Shown: positions 18,996 through 27,522 of the stretch, piece by piece
How the letters are laid out: the number at the start of each line of letters is the position of its first letter
Position numbering within the stretch: the stretch's first letter is position 1
Source: an uncultured Clostridia bacterium
GTDB taxonomy: Bacteria > Bacillota > Clostridia > Christensenellales > UBA1242
DNA length: 45,658 bases
NCBI GenBank assembly: GCA_947626155.1
Contig: CANQRC010000004.1
Span: 1-45,658 of the forward strand
Direction: 5' to 3'
Made by a program: the position numbers and the translations under genes
The notes under the pieces: generated by a model
Told to the model about the DNA's origin: nothing
Database searches by the model: none
The model's input: only the letters and a program-made list of their open reading frames with translations

Positions 18996-19001
18996 ATTTT
19001 G

Positions 19002-19031
19002 ATAATAACAAAAAAATATGCAAAAAGTCAA
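19002..19031 (-). promoter_or_regulatory. hflX promoter giving a leaderless mRNA
   Basis: TTGACT, 18 bases, TATTAT on the minus strand, then CAAAAT and the ATG. The expected start site is the A of the start codon. Confidence 0.65.
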
Positions 19032-19066
19032 TTTTTTGAATATAAAAAGCCTATTTTTTTGAATTT

Positions 19067-19735
19067 TTACTCACTTTTTGTTAAAATTGAGCCATCTTCT
19101 GTGGAAATTATCACCGAATAATCTTTGCCGTCCGTGTTGAAAATTGTGAAGCACCAATAGGTTTCTTCAAGCCCATTTTGCCTCTTGTCAATCACTCTCA
19201 AATAGCACTCGCCATTTAGATTTGTAAACTTTTTCTTCTCCAAAATTTTTGCTTCAAGTTCTTTGCACGCAATTTCCACCGCCTTTTTGCTGTCAATTTT
19301 AAAGTCGTTTGAAATTGGATAAAGTGCCACTTCCTGCCCCTCAAACTTTGCCGAAATTTTCTCCTGCCCCGTCAATTTTTTTTCCAAATCAAGCATATAT
19401 GCGCCGTTGTTCAAGTTAAGCAAAATTTCAAGTTCCTGCTCGTTGTCATCAACAGAAAGGGTCAATTTTTTCAGTTCATCTGCGCTCTTTCTCGTTGGCT
19501 TCAAGGTCAAAAGACAAAAGTCCACATTGTCACCACTTTTGCCGTCAACTTTATACTCGTTTTCCCTCTGCCCATAAGCAATTGAAATTGCAAAGTCCTC
19601 ATTCTCGCCGTAGTAATAAACCTGTGTCACCTCAGACATATTCTCCCGCACAAGTTTAAGCGTGTCAATCCCACACCCAAAACACATCACCGTCACCGCC
19701 GCAAGCAAACACCCCAAAAATATTTTCTTTTTCAT
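19067..19735 (-). CDS. Small lipoprotein with a C-terminal PepSY-like segment
   Basis: The preferred start is the ATG at 19735 (MKKKIFLGCLLAAVT), with AGGAGGTGAT directly before it; the ORF track begins 11 codons upstream. The product is 222 residues. The signal peptide ends at CFGC, a lipobox, so it should be anchored on the outer face of the membrane. The C-terminal part (AVEIACKELEAKI, then DGKDYSVIISTEDGSIL) resembles PepSY-type domains, which are found in protease inhibitors and cell-surface regulators. No enzyme motif is seen. It has its own consensus promoter and is divergent from the aldolase gene. The specific function is unknown. Confidence 0.75.
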   Translation of the reverse strand: MKKKIFLGCLLAAVTVMCFGCGIDTLKLVRENMSEVTQVYYYGENEDFAISIAYGQRENEYKVDGKSGDNVDFCLLTLKPTRKSADELKKLTLSVDDNEQELEILLNLNNGAYMLDLEKKLTGQEKISAKFEGQEVALYPISNDFKIDSKKAVEIACKELEAKILEKKKFTNLNGECYLRVIDKRQNGLEETYWCFTIFNTDGKDYSVIISTEDGSILTKSE

Positions 19736-19758
19736 ATCACCTCCTAAAATTCTTGGAC

Positions 19759-19787
19759 AATATAACAATATGTTTGTTTTTTCTCAA
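19759..19787 (-). promoter_or_regulatory. Promoter of the 222-aa lipoprotein gene
   Basis: TTGAGA, 17 bases, TATATT on the minus strand. A weaker plus-strand promoter for the aldolase gene (TTGTTT, 16 bases, TAAAAT, 19774-19801) overlaps it, so the two divergent genes may compete for polymerase. Confidence 0.65.
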
Positions 19788-19830
19788 AAATGTGATAAAA
19801 TAAGACAACAAGACTTTTTAGGAGAAAAAG

Positions 19831-20751
19831 ATGAAAACACTAAATTTTTATTTTAAAGATTGCGTAAAAAATGGATATGTTATTGGCGCTTACAACTTCA
19901 ACAATTTGGAAACGCTAAAAGGGATTTGCCTAGGCTGTAAAAAGACAAGTTCGCCAGCAATAGTTGCGCTGAGCGAGGGTGCATTTTCTTATCTTGGCGA
20001 GAATTTTATCAAAAACACCTTTGAAAGCGCAAAAAAAGAGTATAAAATTCCACTTTTTTTGCATTTAGACCACGGAAAAAGTTTTGAAATGTGCAAAAAA
20101 GCCGTTGACCTCGGCTTTGACAGCGTAATGATTGATGCCAGCGCCTTGCCATTTGAAGAAAATGTGAAACTGACAAAAAAAGTTGTTGCTTATGCTCACA
20201 AAAAAGGCGTTTTGGTTGAGGCGGAACTTGGAGTTCTCTCCGGCGTTGAGGACAATGTCAGCGCCCAAGCCGACCACTTCACAAACCCTCAAAAGGCAAA
20301 AGAATTTGTTGAGAAAACTGGTTGTGACACCCTGGCGGTTTCCATTGGCACAAGCCATGGTGCTTATAAATATAAGGGCGAACAAAAAATTCACTTTGAT
20401 GTCCTCAAAAAAATTGAGGCAGAAATTCCAAACACCCCACTTGTCCTGCACGGCGCATCCAGCGTTCCACAAGAATATGTTGAAACAATAAACAAGTTTG
20501 GCGGAAGCATCAAGGGCGCAAACGGAACAAACGAAAGCACCCTCAAAAAACTTGCCACAAAACATCATATTTACAAAATCAACACTGACACGGATATTCG
20601 CCTCTGCTATATGGCAGCCTTGCGAAAATTTTTGTGTGAGCAGCCCGAAGTTTTTGACCCAAGAGTGCCAAATGGCAAGATAATTGAAGAAATTTCAAAA
20701 TTGGTTGAGCATAAAAATAAAAAAGTTTTTATGTGTGAAAACAAAAAATAG
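19831..20751 (+). CDS. fba: Class II fructose-bisphosphate aldolase
   Basis: Zinc-dependent aldolase that cleaves fructose-1,6-bisphosphate to dihydroxyacetone phosphate and glyceraldehyde-3-phosphate in glycolysis, and runs in reverse for gluconeogenesis. The 306 residues are normal for the family. Motifs are LHLDHGKSFE (zinc ligand and catalytic Asp region), EAELGVLSG, GTSHGAYK, VLHGASSVP and INTDTD, the phosphate-binding segment. The ATG follows AGGAG at proper spacing. It stands alone, with a terminator overlapping its stop codon. Tagatose-bisphosphate aldolase is a close relative, but fructose-bisphosphate activity is more likely for a single chromosomal copy. Confidence 0.93.
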   Translation: MKTLNFYFKDCVKNGYVIGAYNFNNLETLKGICLGCKKTSSPAIVALSEGAFSYLGENFIKNTFESAKKEYKIPLFLHLDHGKSFEMCKKAVDLGFDSVMIDASALPFEENVKLTKKVVAYAHKKGVLVEAELGVLSGVEDNVSAQADHFTNPQKAKEFVEKTGCDTLAVSIGTSHGAYKYKGEQKIHFDVLKKIEAEIPNTPLVLHGASSVPQEYVETINKFGGSIKGANGTNESTLKKLATKHHIYKINTDTDIRLCYMAALRKFLCEQPEVFDPRVPNGKIIEEISKLVEHKNKKVFMCENKK

Positions 20752-20773
20752 CACCAAAAATGCTATTTTTTTT
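20744..20773 (+). terminator. Terminator of the aldolase gene
   Basis: AAAAATAGCA pairs with TGCTATTTTT across a 7-base loop, followed by T. The stop codon TAG lies inside the stem. It may also serve the convergent walJ gene. Confidence 0.8.
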
Positions 20774-20848
20774 AATTTTTCTATTTTTTTTGCTATTTTT
20801 AAGGATTTTTTTGTGATTTTTAATTATTTTCCATTATTTTTGCCATTT

Positions 20849-21646
20849 TTATTTTTTATCATTTTTTATTTTAAACAAAGTTGTTGGCTCGGTGAGGGCA
20901 ACATCAATCCTAAAACCCTCGCCTTCATTGAAGCCGTGAGATGAGAGAATTTTTGTTATGTAATTGAATGCAAATTCGGGCGAATTGTTTTCTTTGCTCA
21001 AATGCGCAAGCACAATTTGTCGTGTGCCAGAAGTGACAAGTTTTTCAATCATCTGCTCACTTGCATCGTTGGACAAGTGTCCATTTTTGCCCGCAATTCT
21101 CATTCTAAGGCTGAGCGGATATTTTTCGCAGTTTCTCAGCATGGAAATGTCGTGGTTTGCCTCCAAATAAACAAGTTGGCTGCCCTTTATTTTGTTGTAA
21201 ATTTCGTCAGTCGTGTGGCCCAAATCGGTGACAATGCTTATTTTTTTATCATCCTCAGAAATGGAAAATCCAAAACATTTCACATCGTGTGGAACTTCAA
21301 CCGGGTCAATCACCAAATCTTTAATTGCAAAGGCATCTGTGAAAATTTTCCTGTTTTTTTCGCTAACTTTTTCAAGCTTGTCGCCCAAGCCACTTGCCCA
21401 AACTTTATTGTGCGCATAGACGGGGATGTCATATTTTTTGCTGAAATTGTTTATGCCCTTAATGTGGTCTGTATGCTCGTGAGTAACAACAATTCCGTCA
21501 AGCTGTCCGCCGCCAATTCCAAGAAGTGAAAGCCTGTTTTCGGTTTCTTTGCATGAAAGACCATCATCCACAATAATTCGTGCATTTTCGCTTTCAATAT
21601 AAGTCAAATTGCCGTCACTTCCCGACGAAAGATTGATAACTCTCAT
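20849..21646 (-). CDS. walJ: MBL-fold metallo-hydrolase, WalJ/YycJ type
   Basis: 265-residue metallo-beta-lactamase-fold protein. Metal ligands are visible in THEHTDHIKG, in DLGHT, in NGHLSNDAS and in LAHLSKENN. The opening SSGSDGNLTYIE is typical of WalJ/YycJ, an exonuclease-like enzyme implicated in DNA repair and often encoded near the walRK system, although no walRK is seen here. The ATG has no ribosome binding site; a consensus promoter ends 6 bases upstream, so the mRNA is probably leaderless. It follows uvrA on the same strand but has its own promoter. Family is sure; the exact orthology is likely. Confidence 0.85.
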   Translation of the reverse strand: MRVINLSSGSDGNLTYIESENARIIVDDGLSCKETENRLSLLGIGGGQLDGIVVTHEHTDHIKGINNFSKKYDIPVYAHNKVWASGLGDKLEKVSEKNRKIFTDAFAIKDLVIDPVEVPHDVKCFGFSISEDDKKISIVTDLGHTTDEIYNKIKGSQLVYLEANHDISMLRNCEKYPLSLRMRIAGKNGHLSNDASEQMIEKLVTSGTRQIVLAHLSKENNSPEFAFNYITKILSSHGFNEGEGFRIDVALTEPTTLFKIKNDKK

Positions 21647-21652
21647 ACAAGT

Positions 21653-21681
21653 ATTCTAACAAATTAACGCGTTTTTGTCAA
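21653..21681 (-). promoter_or_regulatory. walJ promoter giving a leaderless mRNA
   Basis: TTGACA, 17 bases, TAGAAT on the minus strand, then ACTTGT and the ATG. It starts just past the uvrA stop codon. Confidence 0.7.
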
Positions 21682-21690
21682 TAACAGGCG

Positions 21691-24513
21691 CTATTTTTGC
21701 GCGTCCAAAATCTTTTTTAAAAACTGTCCGGTGTAACTTTTCTTGTTTTTCGCAATTTCTTCTGGCGTGCCTGTGGCAACAATTGTTCCGCCCTCGTCGC
21801 CGCCCTCTGGCCCCATGTCTATAATGTAGTCGGCGCACTTTATCACATCAAGATTATGCTCAATCACAACAACTGAGTTCCCCTTGCCAATCAACCTTTG
21901 CAAAATTTTGATAAGTTTTCTAACATCATAAGAGTGCAGTCCCGTGGTTGGCTCGTCAAGAATATACATGGTTTTGCCGGTGTCCTTTCTTGAAAGTTCG
22001 GTTGCAAGTTTAACACGTTGCGCCTCGCCGCCCGAAAGCGTTGTTGCCGGCTGCCCAAGTTTGATGTATGAAAGCCCAACATCATAAAGCGCCTGCATTT
22101 TGCTCTTTATGGTTGGAATATTCTCAAAGAATTTCAGCGCCTCCTCCACGGTCATGTCCAAAACGTCGCTGATTGTTTTGCCCTTGTATTTTACTTCAAG
22201 CGTTTCTCGGTTGTAGCGCTTGCCCTTGCACACTTCACAAGGCACAGTTATGTCTGGCAAGAAATACATTTCAATTTCTTTCACGCCTGCGCCCTCACAG
22301 GTCTCGCATCTTCCGCCGCGAACATTAAACGAAAATCTGCCCGGCCCAAAGCCTCTCGCCTTCGCATCTGGGGTTGAAGCAAACAAATCTCTTATCGCGT
22401 TGAAAACGCCGGTGTAGGTGGCAGGATTAGAACGTGGCGTTCTGCCAATAGGCGCCTGGTCTATGCTGATAACTTTGTCCAAAACTTCGGCATTTTTTAT
22501 CTCTTTAAACTTTCCAAGTTCCAACTTGCTGTTGTTTAAGAGGTTTGAAAGATAAGGATAAAGCACGCCATTTATAAGGCTGCTCTTTCCGCCTCCCGAA
22601 ACGCCGGTGACAAGCGTCAAGATGCCCGTTGGAATCTTGACATCAATGTTTTTGAGGTTGTTTTCATTTGCCCCAATAATTTCAATGAAATCCTTTGGCT
22701 TTTGCCTTGTAGCAGGAATTTCAATCTTCTCGTCGCCACGCAAAAACGCTGCCGTGATTGACTTTTTGTTCTTCATCACCTGCTCAACCGTGCCTGCGGC
22801 AACAATTTCGCCACCATGAACCCCGGCAAGCGGCCCAACGTCCACCAAATAATCCGCGGCGCGCATGGTATCCTCATCATGCTCCACAACAATAAGCGTA
22901 TTTCCAAGCGACTGCAACTTTTTAAGCGTATTTAGAAGTTTTTCATTGTCGCGCTGATGCAGCCCAATTGATGGCTCGTCCAAAATGTAAAGCACGCCCA
23001 CAAGCCCGCTTCCAATTTGGGTTGCAAGTCTTATTCTTTGCGCCTCGCCACCCGAAAGTGTCTCCGCCGAACGGCTTAAAGTGAGATAAGAAAGCCCCAC
23101 GTCCTGCAAGAAATAAAGCCTTGAGAGGACTTCTTTCAAAATTGGCTCGGCAATTTGCGCCTTAGTCTTAGAAAGCTCAAGATTTTCAAAAAGAGGAATC
23201 AAATTTTTGACACTTTTTGAACAATAGTCGTCAATGTCCAACCTGTTAATCTTCACCGAAAGTGCCGCCTCGTTCAGCCTTTTTCCGTGGCAAACGGAAC
23301 AGGTCTGCTCATGCATAAATCTTCCAATTTCAAATCTCACAAACTCGCTGTTCGTCTCTTTATATCTTCTTCTAAGATTGTTGATGATGCCCTCAAAATT
23401 AACTTCCACCTTATGTCTGCCAAATTTGTTGTCAACATCCACCAAAATCTTCTCGTCGCCCGTGCCGTAAAGCAAAATTTTAAGTTTTTCTTTTGGAAGT
23501 TTGTTTACTGGCTTGTCTAAATCTATGCCATACTGCTTTGAAAGCGCAACGAAATAACTTTTTGCCATGGAGCCGTCTTCCATTCGCCAGCCCGTGTTGT
23601 TGAAAGCGCCGCCATTAATTGAAAGGTCGGCGTTCTTCAAAACCAAGCCCTCGTCAATGTCCAAAATGTAGCCAAGGCCGGTGCAGTTTGGGCAAGACCC
23701 ATAAGGCGCGTTGAAAGAGAAGATTCTTGGGCTGATTTCTTCAAGCGTCCAGCCGCACTCTGGGCAGGCGTAATTTGTGGAATAGGTCTCGCTCTTTTCG
23801 TCAGTTTCAACCACAACCAGCCCGTCGGCAAGTTTAAGCGCCGTCTCCAAACTTCCAGAAAGGCGCGTGTCCTTGCCCTCTTTGAGGACAATTCTGTCCA
23901 CCACAACGCTTATGTTGTGCTTGATGTTTTTGTCAAGCGTGATTGTCTCATCAAGTGTGAAAATGTTGCCGTCCACCTCAACCCTAACATAGCCGCTTCG
24001 TTTGAGGCTATCAAAAAGTTTTTCGTGACGTCCCTTTTGCCCGCGAATGACAGGCGCAAGAATGGTGATTTTTGTGCCTTCGCCCAAAAGTTTTATGTCG
24101 TCAACAATTTGGTCAATTGACTGCTGTTTCACCTCACGGTGGCAGTGCGGACAATAAGGCGTTCCCACCCTCGCAAACAAAAGCCTGAGATAGTCATAAA
24201 TCTCGGTCACCGTTCCAACCGTTGACCTAGGGTTTCGGTTCGTGGTTTTTTGGTCAATTGAAATTGCGGGAGAAAGCCCCTCAATAACTTCCACATCCGG
24301 CTTTTGCGCAGCGCCCAAAAATTGGCGTGCATAAGAAGAAAGGCTTTCAATATATCTTCTCTGCCCCTCCGCAAAAATAGTGCCAAAGGCAAGCGAGGAC
24401 TTTCCCGAGCCGCTCACCCCCGTAAAAACAATAAACTTATCTCTTGGCAAAGTCAAACTTACATTTTTTAGGTTGTTTTCCTTTGCGCCCTTAATCACAA
24501 TTTCATTTTTCAT
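21691..24513 (-). CDS. uvrA: Excinuclease ABC subunit A
   Basis: DNA damage sensor of nucleotide excision repair; a dimeric ABC ATPase that hands lesions to UvrB. The 940 residues are full length. The first Walker A is [12 protein letters not shown] near residue 32 and the second is [11 protein letters not shown] near residue 640. Zinc-binding cysteines appear as [18 protein letters not shown] and CETCEGAG. Two ABC signatures (LSGGEAQRI and LSGGEAQRV) are present. The ATG is preceded by AGAGG and, further up, an extended -10 box. A gene for a 140-residue protein separates it from uvrB. Confidence 0.98.
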   Translation of the reverse strand: MKNEIVIKGAKENNLKNVSLTLPRDKFIVFTGVSGSGKSSLAFGTIFAEGQRRYIESLSSYARQFLGAAQKPDVEVIEGLSPAISIDQKTTNRNPRSTVGTVTEIYDYLRLLFARVGTPYCPHCHREVKQQSIDQIVDDIKLLGEGTKITILAPVIRGQKGRHEKLFDSLKRSGYVRVEVDGNIFTLDETITLDKNIKHNISVVVDRIVLKEGKDTRLSGSLETALKLADGLVVVETDEKSETYSTNYACPECGWTLEEISPRIFSFNAPYGSCPNCTGLGYILDIDEGLVLKNADLSINGGAFNNTGWRMEDGSMAKSYFVALSKQYGIDLDKPVNKLPKEKLKILLYGTGDEKILVDVDNKFGRHKVEVNFEGIINNLRRRYKETNSEFVRFEIGRFMHEQTCSVCHGKRLNEAALSVKINRLDIDDYCSKSVKNLIPLFENLELSKTKAQIAEPILKEVLSRLYFLQDVGLSYLTLSRSAETLSGGEAQRIRLATQIGSGLVGVLYILDEPSIGLHQRDNEKLLNTLKKLQSLGNTLIVVEHDEDTMRAADYLVDVGPLAGVHGGEIVAAGTVEQVMKNKKSITAAFLRGDEKIEIPATRQKPKDFIEIIGANENNLKNIDVKIPTGILTLVTGVSGGGKSSLINGVLYPYLSNLLNNSKLELGKFKEIKNAEVLDKVISIDQAPIGRTPRSNPATYTGVFNAIRDLFASTPDAKARGFGPGRFSFNVRGGRCETCEGAGVKEIEMYFLPDITVPCEVCKGKRYNRETLEVKYKGKTISDVLDMTVEEALKFFENIPTIKSKMQALYDVGLSYIKLGQPATTLSGGEAQRVKLATELSRKDTGKTMYILDEPTTGLHSYDVRKLIKILQRLIGKGNSVVVIEHNLDVIKCADYIIDMGPEGGDEGGTIVATGTPEEIAKNKKSYTGQFLKKILDAQK

Positions 24514-24530
24514 TTCTTTTGCCTCTTAAA

Positions 24531-24539
24531 ATTATATCA
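24531..24539 (-). promoter_or_regulatory. Extended -10 promoter element of uvrA
   Basis: TGATATAAT on the minus strand, 18 bases before the uvrA start codon. No convincing -35 box is seen, which suits an extended -10 promoter. Confidence 0.5.
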
Positions 24540-24567
24540 CATTTTAAACAATCTTAAAAGAAAATAT

Positions 24568-24590
24568 CAAAAAAAGCAACCGAAGTTGCT
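24568..24590 (-). terminator. Terminator with TTCG tetraloop
   Basis: AGCAAC-TTCG-GTTGCT followed by a T run on the minus strand. It overlaps the stop codon of the 140-residue gene. Confidence 0.85.
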
Positions 24591-25011
24591 ATTTTGTTTT
24601 TGCTTGACGGTTGTCAATTTTTGAAGCGTTCTTCTCGCCGAAAAGATGAACTTTTGCATCAAGGAAATCACTTGTGTAAAGTTCTAAAATGTCTTCTTTT
24701 GGATATTCAACTTCAACATAATAAGCCGAAGCGCCTTTCAAATCTCTGTTTGAAAGTTGTGCGAAAACAATCTTAGGCGTAACAAGCACATTCCCCTTGT
24801 AGCCACAAGTTGGAACTCGTATTTCAACCTCTTTGATTTTGCTTAAACCTTTTGCAACACAAACAGGAACTTCCTTTCTGTAGTCGTCGTCAGCCGGCGT
24901 TAAAGTTGTATAACACAACTTTCCAAAAAAGCCTTTTTTGACAAGTGGTCTGACTTTTTTATTCAATTCTTCAATTTGTGCATCGCTTCTATTATAATTT
25001 ATAGTAAACAT
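24589..25011 (-). CDS. Conserved-looking hypothetical protein (140 aa)
   Basis: Not recognised. The product is soluble, of mixed helix and strand, with no signal peptide or membrane segment. A helical start (SDAQIEELNKKVRPLVKK) leads to strand-rich sequence (VEIRVPTCGYKGNVLV, ASAYYVEVEYP). The start ATG has GGAGG at 5 bases, a perfect promoter lies upstream and a terminator overlaps the stop, so it is a genuine monocistronic gene. It sits between uvrB and uvrA on the same strand, but separate promoter signals give no evidence that it works with them. Confidence 0.75.
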   Translation of the reverse strand: MFTINYNRSDAQIEELNKKVRPLVKKGFFGKLCYTTLTPADDDYRKEVPVCVAKGLSKIKEVEIRVPTCGYKGNVLVTPKIVFAQLSNRDLKGASAYYVEVEYPKEDILELYTSDFLDAKVHLFGEKNASKIDNRQAKTK

Positions 25012-25035
25012 TTTGCCTCCAGTTTTATGGCTTTT

Positions 25036-25064
25036 ATTATAACAAATAAGTGTGTCAAAGTCAA
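25036..25064 (-). promoter_or_regulatory. Promoter of the 140-aa gene
   Basis: TTGACT, 17 bases, TATAAT on the minus strand, 24 bases before the start codon. Confidence 0.85.
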
Positions 25065-25086
25065 GACCAAAAAGAAAAAAATTTGT

Positions 25087-27054
25087 CTAAATTTCGTCTT
25101 TTTTCCCAAGGCGTTTTTTAAGCGTGGCAATTTTATTTCTAAGTTCAATTGCGCGCTCAAAATCAAGTTGAGATGAGGCAATTTTCATCATGGAAGTCAG
25201 GCGGTCAATCTCTTTTGGAATGTCCTTTTTGGAGATTGAATTGTCTCCAACTTTCTTGGCAATGTCAAGCGTGTTCTTAATCTCTTTTATGATTGTTTTT
25301 GGAGTAATGTTGTGCGCCTTGTTATATTCTTCTTGCAATTTTCGCCTTCGCTCTGTCTCGTCAATAGCCCGCCTCATGCTGTCGGTTATTGTGTCGGCAA
25401 ACATAATCACCCTGCCGTTTTCATTTCTTGCCGCGCGGCCAATTGTTTGAATCAGCGCCCCCTCGCTTCTTAGGAAGCCCTCTTTGTCGGCGTCGAGGAT
25501 GCATACAAGTTCCACTTCTGGCATATCAAGCCCCTCACGCAGCAAGTTTATTCCCACGAGGATGTCAAATTCGCCCTGCCTGAGGCCGTTTATGATGTCA
25601 ACACGCTCCAGCGTGTCAATTTCGCTGTGGAGATATTTCACCTTGAAGTGCCTGTCGCCAAGATAAGTGGTCAAACTTTCAGCCATTTTCTTTGTCAAAG
25701 TGGTAACAAGCACGCGCGCGTTGCGTTCAATTGCCTTTTTGCACTCCAACATAAGCTCTTCAACCTGATTTTTTATTGGGCGAACCTCAATTTTAGGGTC
25801 AAGCAGCCCTGTTGGGCGAATAACTTGCTCCACGACTTGCCCTGCCTTGTCAAGTTCATATTTCGACGGCGTGGCAGAAACATAAATTGTCTGCTTTAAC
25901 TTCTTCTCAAACTCTTCAAATTTAAGCGGCCTATTGTCTTTTGCCGCCTCCAAGCGGAAGCCGTAGTCCACAAGCGAGGCCTTTCGCGCCTTGTCGCCGT
26001 TATACATTGCGCGAATTTGAGGGATTGTCATGTGGCTTTCATCAATAATTGTCAAAAAGTCCTTTGGAAAGTAGTCAATAAGCGTGTATGGCGCTTCGCC
26101 CGGCTTTCTGCCGTCAAAATAGCGCGAATAGTTTTCAATTCCGCTGCAATAGCCCACTTCTTTCATCATCTCAATGTCATAAGCAACGCGCTGCCCAATC
26201 CTCTCCGCTTCAAGAGGCTTGCCGTGCGCCTCAAAGTCCCTAATCGCCTTTTCGCGGTCAATGGAAATTTGCTCAATGGCGTTTTGAAGTGTGTTCGAGC
26301 CGACTGCGTAGTGCGTTGCAGGGTAAATTGCAACAAAACTCACTTCGTTCAGCAAGTTGCCGCTCACAGGGTCAAATTCATAAATTTTTTCAATTTCGTC
26401 GCCAAAAAATCTGACTTTAATTGCCATTTCGCTTGTGTTGGCAGGAAAAATGTCCACAACATCCCCGTTCACCCTAAAAGTTGTGCGCTTAAAGTCAATG
26501 TCGTTTCGCGTGTATTGAATTGCAATAAGGTGGCTTATAAGTTCGTCGCGGTCAAACTCCTCGCCCTCGCGAAGGGCAATGTGCAAATTGTGATATTCTT
26601 CAGGGCTGCCCAGGCCATAAATGCAAGAAACTGACGCAACAACAATTGTGTCCTTTCTTTCAAGCAAAGAAGATGTGGCAGAGGAGCGGAGTTTATCAAT
26701 GTCCTCATTCACTGCCATGTCTTTTTCAATGTAGGTGTCGGTAGAGACAATGTATGCCTCTGGCTGATAATAATCATAATAAGAAACAAAATATTCCACG
26801 CGGTTGTTTGGGAAAAACTCGCGGAACTCGTTGCAAAGTTGCGCCGCCAAGGTCTTGTTGTGGGCAATAACAAGTGTAGGCTTGTTCACTTTTGCAATTA
26901 TGTTTGCCATGGTGAAAGTTTTGCCCGAACCCGTAACGCCCAAAAGCACTTGGTCCTTCAGCCCGTCCTCAATCCCCTCAACCAACTTTTCAATTGCCTG
27001 AGGCTGGTCGCCCGCCGGCTTATATTTTGACTGCAAATCAAATTTCTCTTCCAT
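25087..27054 (-). CDS. uvrB: Excinuclease ABC subunit B
   Basis: Helicase-like subunit that verifies DNA damage and recruits UvrC. The preferred start is the ATG at 27054 ([17 protein letters not shown]), which gives 655 residues and the normal family N-terminus; the ORF track begins 10 codons earlier. Motifs are [12 protein letters not shown] (Walker A), [13 protein letters not shown] (beta-hairpin that inserts into DNA), DESHMTIPQ (Walker B region), [10 protein letters not shown] and QTIGRAARN (helicase motifs V and VI), and a C-terminal UVR helix ([13 protein letters not shown]). The start has no proper ribosome binding site, and a promoter ends 7 bases upstream, so the mRNA is probably leaderless. 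Confidence 0.98.
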   Translation of the reverse strand: MEEKFDLQSKYKPAGDQPQAIEKLVEGIEDGLKDQVLLGVTGSGKTFTMANIIAKVNKPTLVIAHNKTLAAQLCNEFREFFPNNRVEYFVSYYDYYQPEAYIVSTDTYIEKDMAVNEDIDKLRSSATSSLLERKDTIVVASVSCIYGLGSPEEYHNLHIALREGEEFDRDELISHLIAIQYTRNDIDFKRTTFRVNGDVVDIFPANTSEMAIKVRFFGDEIEKIYEFDPVSGNLLNEVSFVAIYPATHYAVGSNTLQNAIEQISIDREKAIRDFEAHGKPLEAERIGQRVAYDIEMMKEVGYCSGIENYSRYFDGRKPGEAPYTLIDYFPKDFLTIIDESHMTIPQIRAMYNGDKARKASLVDYGFRLEAAKDNRPLKFEEFEKKLKQTIYVSATPSKYELDKAGQVVEQVIRPTGLLDPKIEVRPIKNQVEELMLECKKAIERNARVLVTTLTKKMAESLTTYLGDRHFKVKYLHSEIDTLERVDIINGLRQGEFDILVGINLLREGLDMPEVELVCILDADKEGFLRSEGALIQTIGRAARNENGRVIMFADTITDSMRRAIDETERRRKLQEEYNKAHNITPKTIIKEIKNTLDIAKKVGDNSISKKDIPKEIDRLTSMMKIASSQLDFERAIELRNKIATLKKRLGKKDEI

Positions 27055-27061
27055 AACCCTT

Positions 27062-27090
27062 ATTTTACCACAAAACTCTCCCATTTACAA
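27062..27090 (-). promoter_or_regulatory. uvrB promoter giving a leaderless mRNA
   Basis: TTGTAA, 17 bases, TAAAAT on the minus strand, then AAGGGTT and the ATG. AAGGG is too close to the ATG to act as a normal ribosome binding site. Confidence 0.6.
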
Positions 27091-27146
27091 TAAATTTTAT
27101 AGAATTATAAAACAAAAAAAGATGCTTTCGCTTTATTTGATTGATA

Positions 27147-27200
27147 TGTAGAAGATATGAGGCAAAGCGAGGAAGTGTCCGCGCCTCCGTATCTCCCACC
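27147..27200 (-). repeat. tRNA-Val-like mini-hairpin, unit 1 (degenerate)
   Basis: On the minus strand it opens with GGGAGAT, the 5' acceptor strand of the nearby tRNA-Val, and its 3' arm ATCTTCT can pair with it using G-T pairs. The inner stem is GAGGC/GCCTC. It shares the first 29 bases (from GGTGGGAG to ACACTTC) exactly with unit 2. The 3' end reads ACA, not ACCA. A decayed GAAA-loop hairpin with a T run follows at about 27113-27131. Confidence 0.6.
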
Positions 27201-27231
27201 AAATTCAGCCAAGCTGTTGCAAAGCAAAAAC

Positions 27232-27258
27232 AAAAAACACGACTTTCGTCGTGTTTTT
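27232..27258 (-). terminator. Terminator after mini-hairpin unit 2
   Basis: AACACGAC-GAAA-GTCGTGTT followed by T on the minus strand. It lies 3 bases after the CCA end of unit 2, much as the tRNA-Val is followed by its own hairpin. Confidence 0.75.
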
Positions 27259-27261
27259 ATT

Positions 27262-27313
27262 TGGTGGGAGTTATGAGGCAGGGCGAAGAAGTGTCCGCGC
27301 CTCCGTATCTCCC
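27262..27313 (-). repeat. tRNA-Val-like mini-hairpin, unit 2 (52 nt, ends in ACCA)
   Basis: On the minus strand it begins GGGAGAT and ends CTCCCACCA, both as in the nearby tRNA-Val, so it has an acceptor-like stem with one mismatch and an encoded CCA tail. The body lacks D, anticodon and T arms and instead forms a GAGGC/GCCTC stem with an inner GCG/CGC pairing. A CCATGC-GGA-GCATGG hairpin precedes it. It could be a tRNA remnant, a small RNA, or a small inverted-repeat element with GGTGGGAG ends. Confidence 0.65.
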
Positions 27314-27351
27314 ACCCCATGCTCCGCATGGCTTGTTTTGTGAAACAAAAC

Positions 27352-27377
27352 AAAAAAAAGATGCTTTCGCATCTTTT
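27352..27377 (-). terminator. Terminator of tRNA-Val
   Basis: GATGC-GAAA-GCATC followed by eight T on the minus strand, starting directly after the tRNA CCA end. Confidence 0.85.
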
Positions 27378-27453
27378 TGGTGGGAGATATAGGGCTCGAA
27401 CCTATGACCCTCTGCTTGTAAGGCAGGTACTCTACCAACTGAGCTAATCTCCC
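27378..27453 (-). tRNA. tRNA-Val (anticodon TAC)
   Basis: 76-nt tRNA with encoded CCA. Acceptor stem GGGAGAT/ATCTCCC, D arm GCTCAGTTGGTAGAGT, anticodon loop CTTACAA (TAC, reads GTA codons) and T arm ATAGGTTCGAGCCCTAT. There is a weak C-A pair at the base of the anticodon stem. Confidence 0.96.
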
Positions 27454-27466
27454 AGAAGACTTTCTA

Positions 27467-27496
27467 AGTGTAACACACCCAAAAAGTCTATGTCAA
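27467..27496 (-). promoter_or_regulatory. Promoter of tRNA-Val
   Basis: TTGACA, 18 bases, TACACT on the minus strand, about 14 bases upstream of the mature 5' end. Confidence 0.65.
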
Positions 27497-27522
27497 CTAA
27501 TTTTCAAAAGTTTTTTAAATTT

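Noticed and set aside
27105-27392. ORFs of 82-83 aa over the tRNA-Val downstream region
   Set aside because: They run through two copies of the tRNA-like unit in different frames and through terminator hairpins; no ribosome binding site and no codon pattern.
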